Position numbers and translations under genes: made by a program. The notes below the pieces were generated by a model. That model was given only the letters and a program-made list of their open reading frames with translations. It had not been told where the DNA came from and ran no database searches. A stretch of 6,479 nucleotides of DNA from positions 1-6,479 of the forward strand of contig DATHTK010000037.1 of the NCBI GenBank assembly GCA_035463295.1. The letters are read 5' to 3'. This DNA is from DATHTK01 sp035463295 (GTDB taxonomy: Bacteria > Actinomycetota > Rubrobacteria > Rubrobacterales > Rubrobacteraceae). Numbering within the stretch: the first letter of the stretch is position 1; every line of letters begins with the position of its first letter. Shown here in pieces: positions 1-6,339 of the stretch.

Positions 1-364
<364 letters not shown>

Positions 365-447
365 TTCGTCGCTATGCAGTTTCCAAAGATCAGGGGCCGG
401 TTCTCGTCGGCGTCCTTTACAACAGAATAGAACACGCCGTTTTAGAA
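365..447 (+). other. 23S-5S internal transcribed spacer
   Basis: This 83-nt spacer separates 23S from 5S and contains no tRNA. It carries the stretch CGCTATGCAGTTTCCAAAGA at 370-389, which resembles the conserved segment just after 23S in many Gram-positive operons. There it normally pairs with the 23S 5' leader to form the processing stem; the partner is outside the window, so this is inference. A weak 4-bp hairpin (GCCG 396-399 with CGGC 408-411) is also possible. Confidence 0.7.
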
Positions 448-561
<114 letters not shown>

Positions 562-594
562 TTTTTTATTGCAGGTTTCAGCTTTCTTTTCTAG

Positions 595-1956
595 ATGTAC
601 GAGCTCTCCGGCGATACGCTCGTGGTCTTTGTCTCGGACTCGCATATCGGGGGGGACCCGGGCTGCGACGGGTTCGAGTCGCCGGGGGAGCTCGAAGCGC
701 TCTTCGAGGAGCTCGCAGCACGCGAGGGGCCCGTCGAACTCATTCTGGCCGGGGACTTCTTTGATTTCTTGCAGATAGGCGAGGTGCCCGAGGGGGTGGA
801 CCGGGCTTCTCTTACGATGGATCGCCCGGAGTACGAGCGCCTGTTCGCCGCGCTCGGGCGTCTGCGGCGGGAAGATGGGAAGCGGGTGACGTACCTGCCG
901 GGCAACCACGATGCGGAGTCGTTCTGGAACCCGGAGATCCAGGAGACGTTGAGGAAGCGGGGACTCGTGGACGAGTTCGCCTACTACTACCTGGCCTCGA
1001 TCGAGGCTGGCGGCGAGCGTCGGATCGTCTACTGCGAGCACGGTAACCAGTTCGACCCGGCAAACGCCGTCGAGGACTACCACGATCGGCTGGACACGCC
1101 GCTCGGGCATCACGTCGTGATGGACGGGACGCGGCGCATCGCGCCGTACGGAGAGATATCTTCGGGGTTGGACCTCGCGGAGATCAAGATGGTCTACCCC
1201 CTGGTAGCGATCCCCGGCTGGATCGCGAGCCGCTACTTCTACGACTTCGCCGGGAAGGTCGCCTCTTACCTGCTCTTCCCTCTGCTGGTGGCCTACGCTC
1301 TCTACCGGCTCGTCGCCTATATCCTGGGGCTCGCCCGCGACGGGAACTGGAATTTCTTCGGCAATTATCAGGAGCTGCTCCAGGTGCACCAGTTGTTCCT
1401 GGACATCGCGCTGTTCGGGTTCGTGATCCTGCTGATCTTCGCCGGATTCTTTTTCGTGATCCGGCACGCCGTACGCAAGACCCTGCGTGCGGTGGAGCCG
1501 GGCGGAAAAAAACCGCGCTACTCGCCCGCAGAAGCCTCCCGGGAGAAGATAAGGGCGATGCTCCTCGGGGAGACTCGTCCGCCGATGAATCCCTCGCTGG
1601 ATACAACGGCCGTGGACGTCTGCGTCTCGGGGCACACGCACCTGCCGTCGCTCTCGGAGGTGGAGCGTGCGGACGGCGAGCGCGCGGTGATGGTGAACTC
1701 GGGCTGCTTCTTGCGCCAGCTGCAGCCGGTCGAGCCGCGGATAAAGGGGCCGCCGGTCTTCGTGTCCAAGTTCGTGCTGACGCACGTGAGGATCTTCGTT
1801 CGGGATGGCGAACTCCGCGTCGAGCTCTGGGAGAAACCGAAACCCGCCCGGCAGAGCCTGACACGCCTGGAGCGCCTCCTCTCGTACGGCCGGAGACCGC
1901 CGCAGCCCCCCAAAGAGGCCGAGCCGCGCCTGCTGGCCTCGGCGTCCCTCCCCTAG
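595..1956 (+). CDS. Membrane-anchored calcineurin-like metallophosphoesterase
   Basis: This 453-aa protein is a predicted binuclear-metal phosphoesterase of the calcineurin-like superfamily. All main metal-site motifs are visible: D15-S-H17 (motif I), G53-D54-x-x-D57 (II), G103-N-H-D106 (III), E148-H-G-N151 (IV) and G346-H-T-H349 (V). Between motifs IV and V lie two hydrophobic segments, about 223-247 and 268-289, separated by a ~20-residue loop. The basic stretch after the second (RHAVRKTLR) places both halves of the active site in the cytoplasm by the positive-inside rule. The tail is basic and proline-rich. The EHGNQFDP motif resembles LpxH-like and related phosphoesterases, but the substrate cannot be named. 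ATG at 595 is the first in-frame start but has no Shine-Dalgarno. GTG at 622 (residue 10) is the alternative; both keep motif I. The gene begins 33 nt after 5S and may be read from the rRNA operon or a weak local promoter. Confidence 0.93.
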   Translation: MYELSGDTLVVFVSDSHIGGDPGCDGFESPGELEALFEELAAREGPVELILAGDFFDFLQIGEVPEGVDRASLTMDRPEYERLFAALGRLRREDGKRVTYLPGNHDAESFWNPEIQETLRKRGLVDEFAYYYLASIEAGGERRIVYCEHGNQFDPANAVEDYHDRLDTPLGHHVVMDGTRRIAPYGEISSGLDLAEIKMVYPLVAIPGWIASRYFYDFAGKVASYLLFPLLVAYALYRLVAYILGLARDGNWNFFGNYQELLQVHQLFLDIALFGFVILLIFAGFFFVIRHAVRKTLRAVEPGGKKPRYSPAEASREKIRAMLLGETRPPMNPSLDTTAVDVCVSGHTHLPSLSEVERADGERAVMVNSGCFLRQLQPVEPRIKGPPVFVSKFVLTHVRIFVRDGELRVELWEKPKPARQSLTRLERLLSYGRRPPQPPKEAEPRLLASASLP

Positions 1957-2038
1957 CGTGTCCGCAGGCGCAACATGGGGTAAGGTAACGGGGAGCGTGA
2001 TCGCGCTCCAGGAACTTATTACACCCTCAGGAGGGATC
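1957..2038 (+). promoter_or_regulatory. Leader of the DksA-like gene: hairpin and strong ribosome binding site
   Basis: This 82-nt gap holds a perfect 6-bp hairpin (GGAGCG 1992-1997 with CGCTCC 2004-2009, 6-nt loop). It also holds the strongest Shine-Dalgarno in the window, AGGAGG at 2029-2034, four bases before GTG 2039. That site decides the start of the next gene and rules out GTG 1958, which is in frame 81 nt upstream but has no such site. A -10-like TAAGGT lies at 1981-1986 without a good -35, so I do not claim a promoter. The hairpin has no T-run. Confidence 0.5.
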
Positions 2039-2437
2039 GTGGCTAATCAGGAGCTGGATCAGGAGTTCATAGATAGGCAGCAGGAGCGCCTCGTGGAGCT
2101 GAAAGCCGAACTCGAACGGGTGCGCGACGGTCTCGACGAGGACCAGAGATTCCGGAGCGAGGAGGAGGAAGACTTCACCGAGCACGACTCAGGAGATATG
2201 AGCCAGTCCCTCTTCACCCGCGAGGTGGACGCTACCGTGGAGGAACAGGTCGAGCGCCGGCTCCAGTACATCGAGCGAGCACTCCAGAAGATAGAAGAAG
2301 GAACCTACGGACTCTCCGACGAGAGCGGAGAGCCGATACCCCGCGGCAGGCTCGAGGCAGCGCCCGAGGCGATCCGGACCGTCGACGAACAGCAGCGCTA
2401 CCGCGAGTCCTACCGACACCGCGGAGGACAGATCTGA
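2039..2437 (+). CDS. TraR/DksA-family protein lacking zinc-finger cysteines
   Basis: This 132-aa acidic protein resembles DksA/TraR regulators, which reach into the RNA polymerase secondary channel with a coiled coil. Two predicted helices, about 10-38 and 60-87, flank an acidic turn (EEEEDF, then HDSGDMSQ at 49-56) that would be the coiled-coil tip. The C-terminal part keeps the family frame YG..DESGEPIP.GRLEA.PEA, but all four zinc ligands are replaced. The positions with the exact C-x2-C-x17-C-x2-C spacing are S93, S96, T114 and E117, and the protein has no cysteine at all. Cysteine-poor DksA forms are known elsewhere, so the fold may persist without zinc. The GTG start at 2039 is chosen for the AGGAGG four bases upstream; starting at 1958 would add an unlikely 27-residue extension. 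It stands alone or heads a unit with the ATPase 59 nt downstream. A role in rRNA or stress transcription is inference. Confidence 0.9.
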   Translation: MANQELDQEFIDRQQERLVELKAELERVRDGLDEDQRFRSEEEEDFTEHDSGDMSQSLFTREVDATVEEQVERRLQYIERALQKIEEGTYGLSDESGEPIPRGRLEAAPEAIRTVDEQQRYRESYRHRGGQI

Positions 2438-2496
2438 AACGCTTCGGAGTAGTTGGGTTGGGGGACGTAACCGGGCGCGCGGCGCTCTGAGGGCTG

Positions 2497-3672
2497 GTGG
2501 CGTTGCGGACGATCCTCTACACCGGAAAGGGCGGCGTCGGGAAGACGAGCGTTGCGGCGGCGACGGCGGTGGCGGCCGCGCGTGCTGGCGAGAGGGTGCT
2601 CGTGATGAGCACCGACCCGGCGCACTCGCTCTCCGACGCCTTTGATGTGGAGGTCGGGTCCGAGCCGAAGGAGATAGCGAGCGGGCTGTGGGCTCAGGAG
2701 ATGGACTACTCGAGCATGCTCGAGGAGAACTGGGCGGAGATCCGGCAGTACATGACGACGCTCTTCGAGTGGCAGGGGGCAGGCTCTCTGGAGGCAGAGG
2801 AGCTCGCGATGCTGCCGGGGATGGACGAGCTCTTCGGGCTGCTCATGGTGCGGCGCCACCACCGGGCGGAGCAGTATGACGCGCTCATCGTCGATGCGGC
2901 ACCGACCGGGGAGACGCTCAAGCTGCTCAGCCTGCCAGACCAGGTGAGCTGGTACGTAGAGAAGATATTCCCCCTCCAGCGGCGGGCGGCGAAGATCGTG
3001 CGTCCTTTGGCCCGTAGGACGACCTCCCTGCCGCCGCTGCCGGAGGACAGCGTCTTCGCGGCCGGGCAGCGCTTCTACGAGGCGATCGTCGGAGTCGAGG
3101 ACATACTGACGGACCGCGAGAACGCCTCCGTGCGGCTCGTGGCGAACGCGGAGAAGATGGTGATCGCCGAGGCGCGGCGCGCCTACACCTACCTGAACCT
3201 CTACGACTACGGTGTGGACGCTGTGATCGTGAACCGTCTTCTGCCCGAGGAGGTCGCCGACCCGTACTTCGACCGCTGGCGCGAGGCGCAGAGAGGGCAC
3301 CTCGAGACGATAGAGAGCTCGTTCTCCCCCATACCCATTCTGAAGGCCCGCCTCTTCGACCGCGAGATGTACGGTATCGAGGCGCTTTCGGCGCTCGCCG
3401 GGGAGGTCTTCGAGGGGATAGACCCGCTCGCCGTGCTCTTCAGGGGAGCGACGCACGAGATCGTGAGGAACGGGGACGGATACGATGTAGTGCTTAATCT
3501 GCCGCTGGCGGAGAAGAGAAACGTAGATCTCTCGAAGCGCGGGGCGGAGCTCTTCGTGAGGGTCGGCGGGTACAAACGGAACATACTCCTCCCCGACTCG
3601 ATGACCCGACTCTCGGCCGTGGGCGCCGGCATCGAGGACGGCAGGCTCAGGGTCCGGTTGCGAGATGCCTGA
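2497..3672 (+). CDS. ArsA/Get3-like ATPase with C-terminal HSP20-like domain
   Basis: This 391-aa protein is a SIMIBI-class P-loop ATPase. The deviant Walker A is G10-K-G-G-V-G-K-T-S18, with the signature lysine K11. Switch I is D40-P-A-H-S44, Switch II is D133-A-A-P-T-G-E-T140, and the adenine-contact asparagine of this family is probably N246 (VIVNRLLP). Residues from about 320 to 391 form a beta-rich region (DVVLNLPL, LFVRVGGYKRNILLP, LRVRLR) like the HSP20-type domain appended to many bacterial ArsA homologues. The protein has no cysteines. It therefore lacks both the CxxC of Get3 and the arsenite-binding cysteines of E. coli ArsA, and no arsB or arsR is nearby. 'Arsenic pump ATPase' would be a misleading name; a chaperone or membrane-protein targeting role is inferred. 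GTG 2497 is 3 nt after GAGGG (2489-2493); TTG 2503 has better spacing (9 nt) and is a real alternative start. Confidence 0.93.
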   Translation: MALRTILYTGKGGVGKTSVAAATAVAAARAGERVLVMSTDPAHSLSDAFDVEVGSEPKEIASGLWAQEMDYSSMLEENWAEIRQYMTTLFEWQGAGSLEAEELAMLPGMDELFGLLMVRRHHRAEQYDALIVDAAPTGETLKLLSLPDQVSWYVEKIFPLQRRAAKIVRPLARRTTSLPPLPEDSVFAAGQRFYEAIVGVEDILTDRENASVRLVANAEKMVIAEARRAYTYLNLYDYGVDAVIVNRLLPEEVADPYFDRWREAQRGHLETIESSFSPIPILKARLFDREMYGIEALSALAGEVFEGIDPLAVLFRGATHEIVRNGDGYDVVLNLPLAEKRNVDLSKRGAELFVRVGGYKRNILLPDSMTRLSAVGAGIEDGRLRVRLRDA

Positions 3673-3859
3673 GAAGAGGAGACGCTACCCGCTGCTCGCG
3701 CTCGCCGCGTACGCGCTCGTGCCGGGCGAGCGGCGCGTGCGGGCTATAGGCCACTTCCGGCGCGCGGGGTTCGAGGTGCTGCGGGGCGTCGGAGCGCTCG
3801 CTACGCCGACAGAGAGACCCGGCGAGGGCGCGCGCCGCGAGCGCATAGACATAGAGTAG
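3665..3859 (+). CDS. Small basic protein of unknown function, coupled to the ArsA-like gene
   Basis: This 64-aa reading frame starts at ATG 3665, overlapping the last 8 nt of the ATPase gene, which suggests translational coupling. I do not recognise the family. It has a basic start (MPEKRRR), a short hydrophobic patch (YPLLALAAYALV, about residues 8-19), an arginine-rich middle (ERRVRAIGHFRRAGFEV) and a mixed tail ending RIDIE. The hydrophobic patch is too short for a confident transmembrane helix. An amphipathic helix binding membrane, RNA or the ATPase is possible. Codon use is GC-rich at third positions like its neighbours. There is no strong Shine-Dalgarno, as expected for a coupled gene. 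It could be a chance frame, but the overlap and position favour a real gene. Confidence 0.55.
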   Translation: MPEKRRRYPLLALAAYALVPGERRVRAIGHFRRAGFEVLRGVGALATPTERPGEGARRERIDIE

Positions 3860-3920
3860 CGGAGTTTCTCTGAAGAGTATCCCAGAGAACGCAAGAAACG
3901 GTAGTCGGCCCCCGCCGCAT

Positions 3921-3949
3921 TTGGCTAGGGGGGGCGCCGGTAGTAAGAT
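3921..3949 (+). promoter_or_regulatory. Candidate promoter of pdxS-pdxT-yebC
   Basis: A -35-like TTGGCT (3921-3926) and a -10-like TAAGAT (3944-3949) are separated by an ideal 17 nt; each matches four of six bases of the major sigma consensus. Transcription would begin near 3956, leaving a leader of about 33 nt before the pdxS ATG. It is the best candidate in the largest intergenic gap, but it is assigned by eye only. Confidence 0.42.
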
Positions 3950-3958
3950 AACGCTTAC
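3943..3958. repeat. Inverted repeat over the pdxS -10 region, possible operator
   Basis: GTAAG (3943-3947) and CTTAC (3954-3958) form a perfect 5-bp inverted repeat with a 6-nt centre. It covers the candidate -10 element and the likely transcription start. A repressor bound here would block the promoter. pdxST genes are often controlled by MocR-type PdxR regulators in Gram-positive bacteria, but no regulator gene is in this window. The repeat is short, so chance is not excluded. Confidence 0.3.
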
Positions 3959-3978
3959 GAATTCTAGTAACCAGCGGC

Positions 3979-3983
3979 GGGAG
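3979..3983 (+). promoter_or_regulatory. Ribosome binding site of pdxS
   Basis: GGGAG sits five bases before ATG 3989 and supports that start, which also gives a normal-length protein. Confidence 0.6.
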
Positions 3984-3988
3984 CAAAC

Positions 3989-4885
3989 ATGGTTGAGAAC
4001 GGCAACCTTACAGGCACCTTCAGGGTGAAGAGCGGGATGGCCCAGATGCTCAAAGGCGGGGTCATCATGGACGTGGTCGACGCCGAGCAGGCGAAGGTCG
4101 CCGAGGAGGCCGGCGCGGTCGCGGTCATGGCGCTCGAGAGGGTGCCGGCGGATATCAGGTCGCAGGGTGGGGTCGCCAGGATGAGCGATCCGGAGAAGAT
4201 CTCCGAGATCCAGGAGGCCGTCTCTATACCGGTCATGGCGAAGGCCCGGATCGGGCACTTCGTAGAGGCCCAGATCCTCGAGGCCCTCGAGGTGGACTAC
4301 GTCGACGAGTCCGAGGTCCTCACCCCCGCTGACGAGAAGCACCACATAGACAAGTGGGCCTTCACGGTGCCGTTCGTCTGCGGGGCGACGAACCTCGGCG
4401 AGGCCCTCCGGCGCATCGGCGAGGGGGCGGCCATGATCCGCTCCAAGGGCGAGGCCGGCACCGGCAACGTGGTCGAGGCGACCCGGCACATGCGCGCGAT
4501 CACGGGCGGCATAAAGCGCCTGAGTACTCTGGGCTCGGAGGAGCTGATGAGCGAGGCGAAGGAGCTCGGGGCGCCGTACGATCTGGTGCGGTGGGTCGCC
4601 GAGCACGGCCGGTTGCCGGTCGTGCTCTTCACGGCCGGCGGGATCGCGACTCCGGCGGACGCGGCGATGATGATGCAGCTCGGGGCGGAGGGGGTGTTCG
4701 TCGGGAGCGGCATCTTCAAGAGCGGCGACCCGGCGAGCCGTGCTCGCGCGATCGTGAAGGCGACGACGAACTTCAGGGACGCGAAGGTGCTCTCGGAGGT
4801 GAGCCGGGGCCTGGGCGAGGCGATGGTCGGTCGCGGTATAGAGGAGCTCGCGGAGGGCGAGCGGCTGGCGGTTCGTGGCTGGTAA
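3989..4885 (+). CDS. pdxS: Pyridoxal 5'-phosphate synthase, synthase subunit PdxS
   Basis: PdxS (298 aa, normal length for the family) makes pyridoxal 5'-phosphate from ribose 5-phosphate, glyceraldehyde 3-phosphate and ammonia. The ammonia comes from PdxT in the deoxyxylulose-independent vitamin B6 pathway. It is a cytoplasmic TIM-barrel enzyme that forms a dodecamer. Family segments are unmistakable: GGVIMDVV with D28, ALERVPADIR, MAKARIGH with K85 (the lysine that forms the sugar Schiff base, K81 in B. subtilis), and IRSKGEAGTGN with K153 (second catalytic lysine, K149 in B. subtilis). The glycine-rich phosphate-site segments FTAGGIATPADA and GVFVGSGIFKS are also present. Start ATG 3989 has GGGAG five bases upstream. 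Its 3' end overlaps pdxT by 11 nt, fitting the required co-production of the two subunits. Confidence 0.98.
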   Translation: MVENGNLTGTFRVKSGMAQMLKGGVIMDVVDAEQAKVAEEAGAVAVMALERVPADIRSQGGVARMSDPEKISEIQEAVSIPVMAKARIGHFVEAQILEALEVDYVDESEVLTPADEKHHIDKWAFTVPFVCGATNLGEALRRIGEGAAMIRSKGEAGTGNVVEATRHMRAITGGIKRLSTLGSEELMSEAKELGAPYDLVRWVAEHGRLPVVLFTAGGIATPADAAMMMQLGAEGVFVGSGIFKSGDPASRARAIVKATTNFRDAKVLSEVSRGLGEAMVGRGIEELAEGERLAVRGW

Positions 4886-5483
4886 CGGCGACAAGGGAGC
4901 AGGTGGGGAGCGGGCGAGGATCGGGGTCCTCGCGCTGCAAGGGGATTTCCGGGAGCACGCCGATATCCTCGAGAGGCTCGGCGTCGAGCCCGTCGAGGTG
5001 CGTGCGCCGGAAGACCTGGAGGGTCTGGCGGGGATCATCATCCCGGGTGGCGAGTCCACGGCCATCGGGAACCTCATGGTCTCGTCCGGCCTTCTGGACG
5101 CCTTGAGGACTTTCTTCTACACGGGTCATCCCGTGTGGGGCACGTGCGCGGGGATGGTGCTCGCCGCCTCTGCGACGACGGGGCTACGCCAGCCGCTGCT
5201 GGGGCTCATGAATGCGCTGGTGGAGCGCAACGGGTTCGGGCGCCAGATCCACTCCTTCGAGAAGGAGCTCGACGTAAAGGGCTTCGAGGAGCCGTTCACC
5301 GGGGTCTTTATCCGGGCGCCGTTCTTCGAGGACGTCGGGCCCGGGGTGGAGGTGCTCTCCGAGATCGACGGCCGGGTCGTCGCCGCGAGAGGCGAGAACA
5401 TCCTGGTCACCGCGTTCCACCCGGAGCTGACCGACGACCCCAGGTTCCACGAGTACTTTGTACGGGAGGTATGCGGCCTATGA
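4875..5483 (+). CDS. pdxT: Pyridoxal 5'-phosphate synthase, glutaminase subunit PdxT
   Basis: PdxT (202 aa) is a class I glutamine amidotransferase that hydrolyses glutamine and channels ammonia to PdxS. The glutaminase triad is C91 (in GTCAGM), H182 and E184 (in FHPEL). These equal C79, H170 and E172 of B. subtilis with a constant shift of 12. The oxyanion and substrate segments PGGEST (57-62) and the N-terminal GVLALQGDFREH are also present. GTG 4875 is the only usable start before this conserved N terminus. It gives a ~12-residue glycine-rich extension relative to B. subtilis and overlaps pdxS by 11 nt, so translation is probably coupled. The stop overlaps the yebC start (ATGA at 5480-5483). 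Confidence 0.97.
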   Translation: MAGNGDKGAGGERARIGVLALQGDFREHADILERLGVEPVEVRAPEDLEGLAGIIIPGGESTAIGNLMVSSGLLDALRTFFYTGHPVWGTCAGMVLAASATTGLRQPLLGLMNALVERNGFGRQIHSFEKELDVKGFEEPFTGVFIRAPFFEDVGPGVEVLSEIDGRVVAARGENILVTAFHPELTDDPRFHEYFVREVCGL

Positions 5484-6232
5484 GCGGTCATTCCAAGTGG
5501 TCGACGATAAAGCGGAAGAAGGGCGCCGCGGACGCCAAGCGGGGCGCTCTTTTCGGGAAGCTCTCGAGGGCGATAACCGTCGCCGCCCGCGAGGGCGGGG
5601 GCGACCCGGAGATGAACCCGGCGCTCGCGCTCGCCGTCTCGAAGGCAAAAGAGGGCAACATGCCCAACGACAATATCCAGCGGGCGATAGACAAGGGCAC
5701 GGGTGCCGGCGCCGACGCCGAGACCTTCGAGAGGATCACCTACGAGGGCTACGCCCCGGGCGGGGTCGCTGTGCTCGTCGAGGTGCTCACCGACAACCGC
5801 AACCGGGCCGCCTCCGACGTCCGCTACCTCTTCTCCAAGAACGGCGGGAAGCTCGGCACCAGCGGGTCAGTCGCCTACCTCTTCGAGAGAAAGGGTGTGA
5901 TCCTGATCCCCACCGAGAGCGTGGACGAGGACGAGCTCATGGAGCTCGCGCTGGAGGCCGGCGCCGAGGACGTGGAGACGATGGAGAGCGACTACCGGGT
6001 TGTGGCGGCTCCGGAGGACTTCACGGCCGTGCGCGACGAATTGCGCGAGGCCGGCGTCGGGTTCGAGAACGCCGAGATCACCATGCAGCCCCAGAACAGC
6101 GTGGACCTCGATGCCTCGACCGCCCGCCAGACGTTGCGGCTCATCGACGCCCTCGAAGAGAACGACGACGTTCAAGAGGTCTACGCCAACTTCGATATCT
6201 CGGACGAGGTGATGGCGGAGGTCGCCGGCTAG
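5480..6232 (+). CDS. yebC: YebC/PmpR family protein, probable translation factor
   Basis: This 250-aa protein has the full YebC/TACO1 family length and opening (MSGHSKWSTIKRKKG). Other typical segments are AKEGNMPNDNIQRAIDKG, YEGYAPGGVAVLVEVLTDN, RNRAASDVR, GGKLGTSGSVAYLFERKG and the C-terminal VQEVYANFDI. The family was long annotated as transcriptional regulators. Later work on YebC and mitochondrial TACO1 supports a ribosome-associated role in relieving stalling at proline-rich stretches. Start ATG 5480 has GGGAGG (5464-5469) ten bases upstream and gives the canonical N terminus. ATG 5471 is in frame but only one base from that site. Its ATGA overlap with pdxT places it in the same transcript. 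The pdxT-yebC-ruvC neighbourhood is known from other actinobacteria. Confidence 0.96.
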   Translation: MSGHSKWSTIKRKKGAADAKRGALFGKLSRAITVAAREGGGDPEMNPALALAVSKAKEGNMPNDNIQRAIDKGTGAGADAETFERITYEGYAPGGVAVLVEVLTDNRNRAASDVRYLFSKNGGKLGTSGSVAYLFERKGVILIPTESVDEDELMELALEAGAEDVETMESDYRVVAAPEDFTAVRDELREAGVGFENAEITMQPQNSVDLDASTARQTLRLIDALEENDDVQEVYANFDISDEVMAEVAG

Positions 6233-6339
6233 GTACGCCGGGTCCGAGGGGAGCGCACGCCGCTAGGGGCGCGCCCCGGCGAGATACACCATATGTAGAA
6301 GGCGGTGCAAGAGGGTCGGGTACGGGGTACTCTTAGGGC
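6233..6339 (+). other. yebC-ruvC intergenic region with GC-rich hairpin
   Basis: This 107-nt gap has no gene. It holds an imperfect GC hairpin: CGCC 6258-6261 pairs with GGCG 6278-6281, and GGGG 6266-6269 pairs with CCCC 6274-6277 around a CGCG loop, with a 4-nt bulge on the 5' side. It lies 25 nt after the yebC stop but has no T-run. Terminators lacking a U tract are proposed in high-GC bacteria, so a yebC terminator is possible but unproven. Confidence 0.35.
6305..6339 (+). promoter_or_regulatory. Candidate ruvC promoter giving a leaderless transcript
   Basis: A -10-like TACTCT (6328-6333, fitting TANNNT) ends six bases before the A of ATG 6340. That is the spacing expected if transcription begins at the start codon itself. 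A poor -35 match, GTGCAA (6305-6310), lies 17 nt upstream. No properly spaced Shine-Dalgarno is present; AGGG (6335-6338) is only one base from the ATG. Leaderless mRNAs are common in actinobacteria. This is by-eye inference. Confidence 0.38.

Larger units (their letters stand above)
3860..3988 (+). other. Intergenic region between the ATPase unit and pdxS, with two hairpins
   Basis: This 129-nt gap has no gene. Just after the small protein's stop, TTCTCTG (3866-3872) pairs perfectly with CAGAGAA (3883-3889) around a 10-nt loop. A second, GC-rich hairpin can form between 3906-3913 and 3931-3939, with one bulged base, using the run of seven Gs at 3928-3934. Neither is followed by a T-run, so they are only possible terminators of the upstream unit. 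The pdxS promoter, an inverted repeat and the ribosome binding site fill the remainder. Confidence 0.4.

Noticed and set aside
1958..2038. Upstream GTG start extending the DksA-like protein by 27 residues
   Set aside because: No ribosome binding site at 1958, the extension is unlike the family, and AGGAGG lies directly before GTG 2039.
2410..3456. 348-aa open frame on the - strand opposite the ArsA-like gene
   Set aside because: Low-complexity Arg/Leu/His-rich translation and complete overlap with a well-supported ATPase.
3928..3934. Seven-G run upstream of pdxS as a G-quadruplex or phase-variable tract
   Set aside because: There is only one G-run of this length nearby, and it pairs well with a C-run in a plain hairpin. 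A single short tract is not enough for either claim.
3647..5077. 476-aa open frame on the - strand opposite pdxS and part of pdxT
   Set aside because: It is a shadow frame: it spans the pdxS promoter region and two unmistakable + strand genes, and its translation has no domain-like pattern.
4354..5106. 250-aa open frame on the + strand in another frame of pdxS/pdxT
   Set aside because: Gly/Arg/Asp-rich shadow with no motif, covering two certain genes.
5458..6336. 292-aa open frame on the + strand in another frame of yebC
   Set aside because: Extremely Arg/Gly-rich translation typical of out-of-frame GC-rich coding sequence; yebC in the correct frame is unambiguous.
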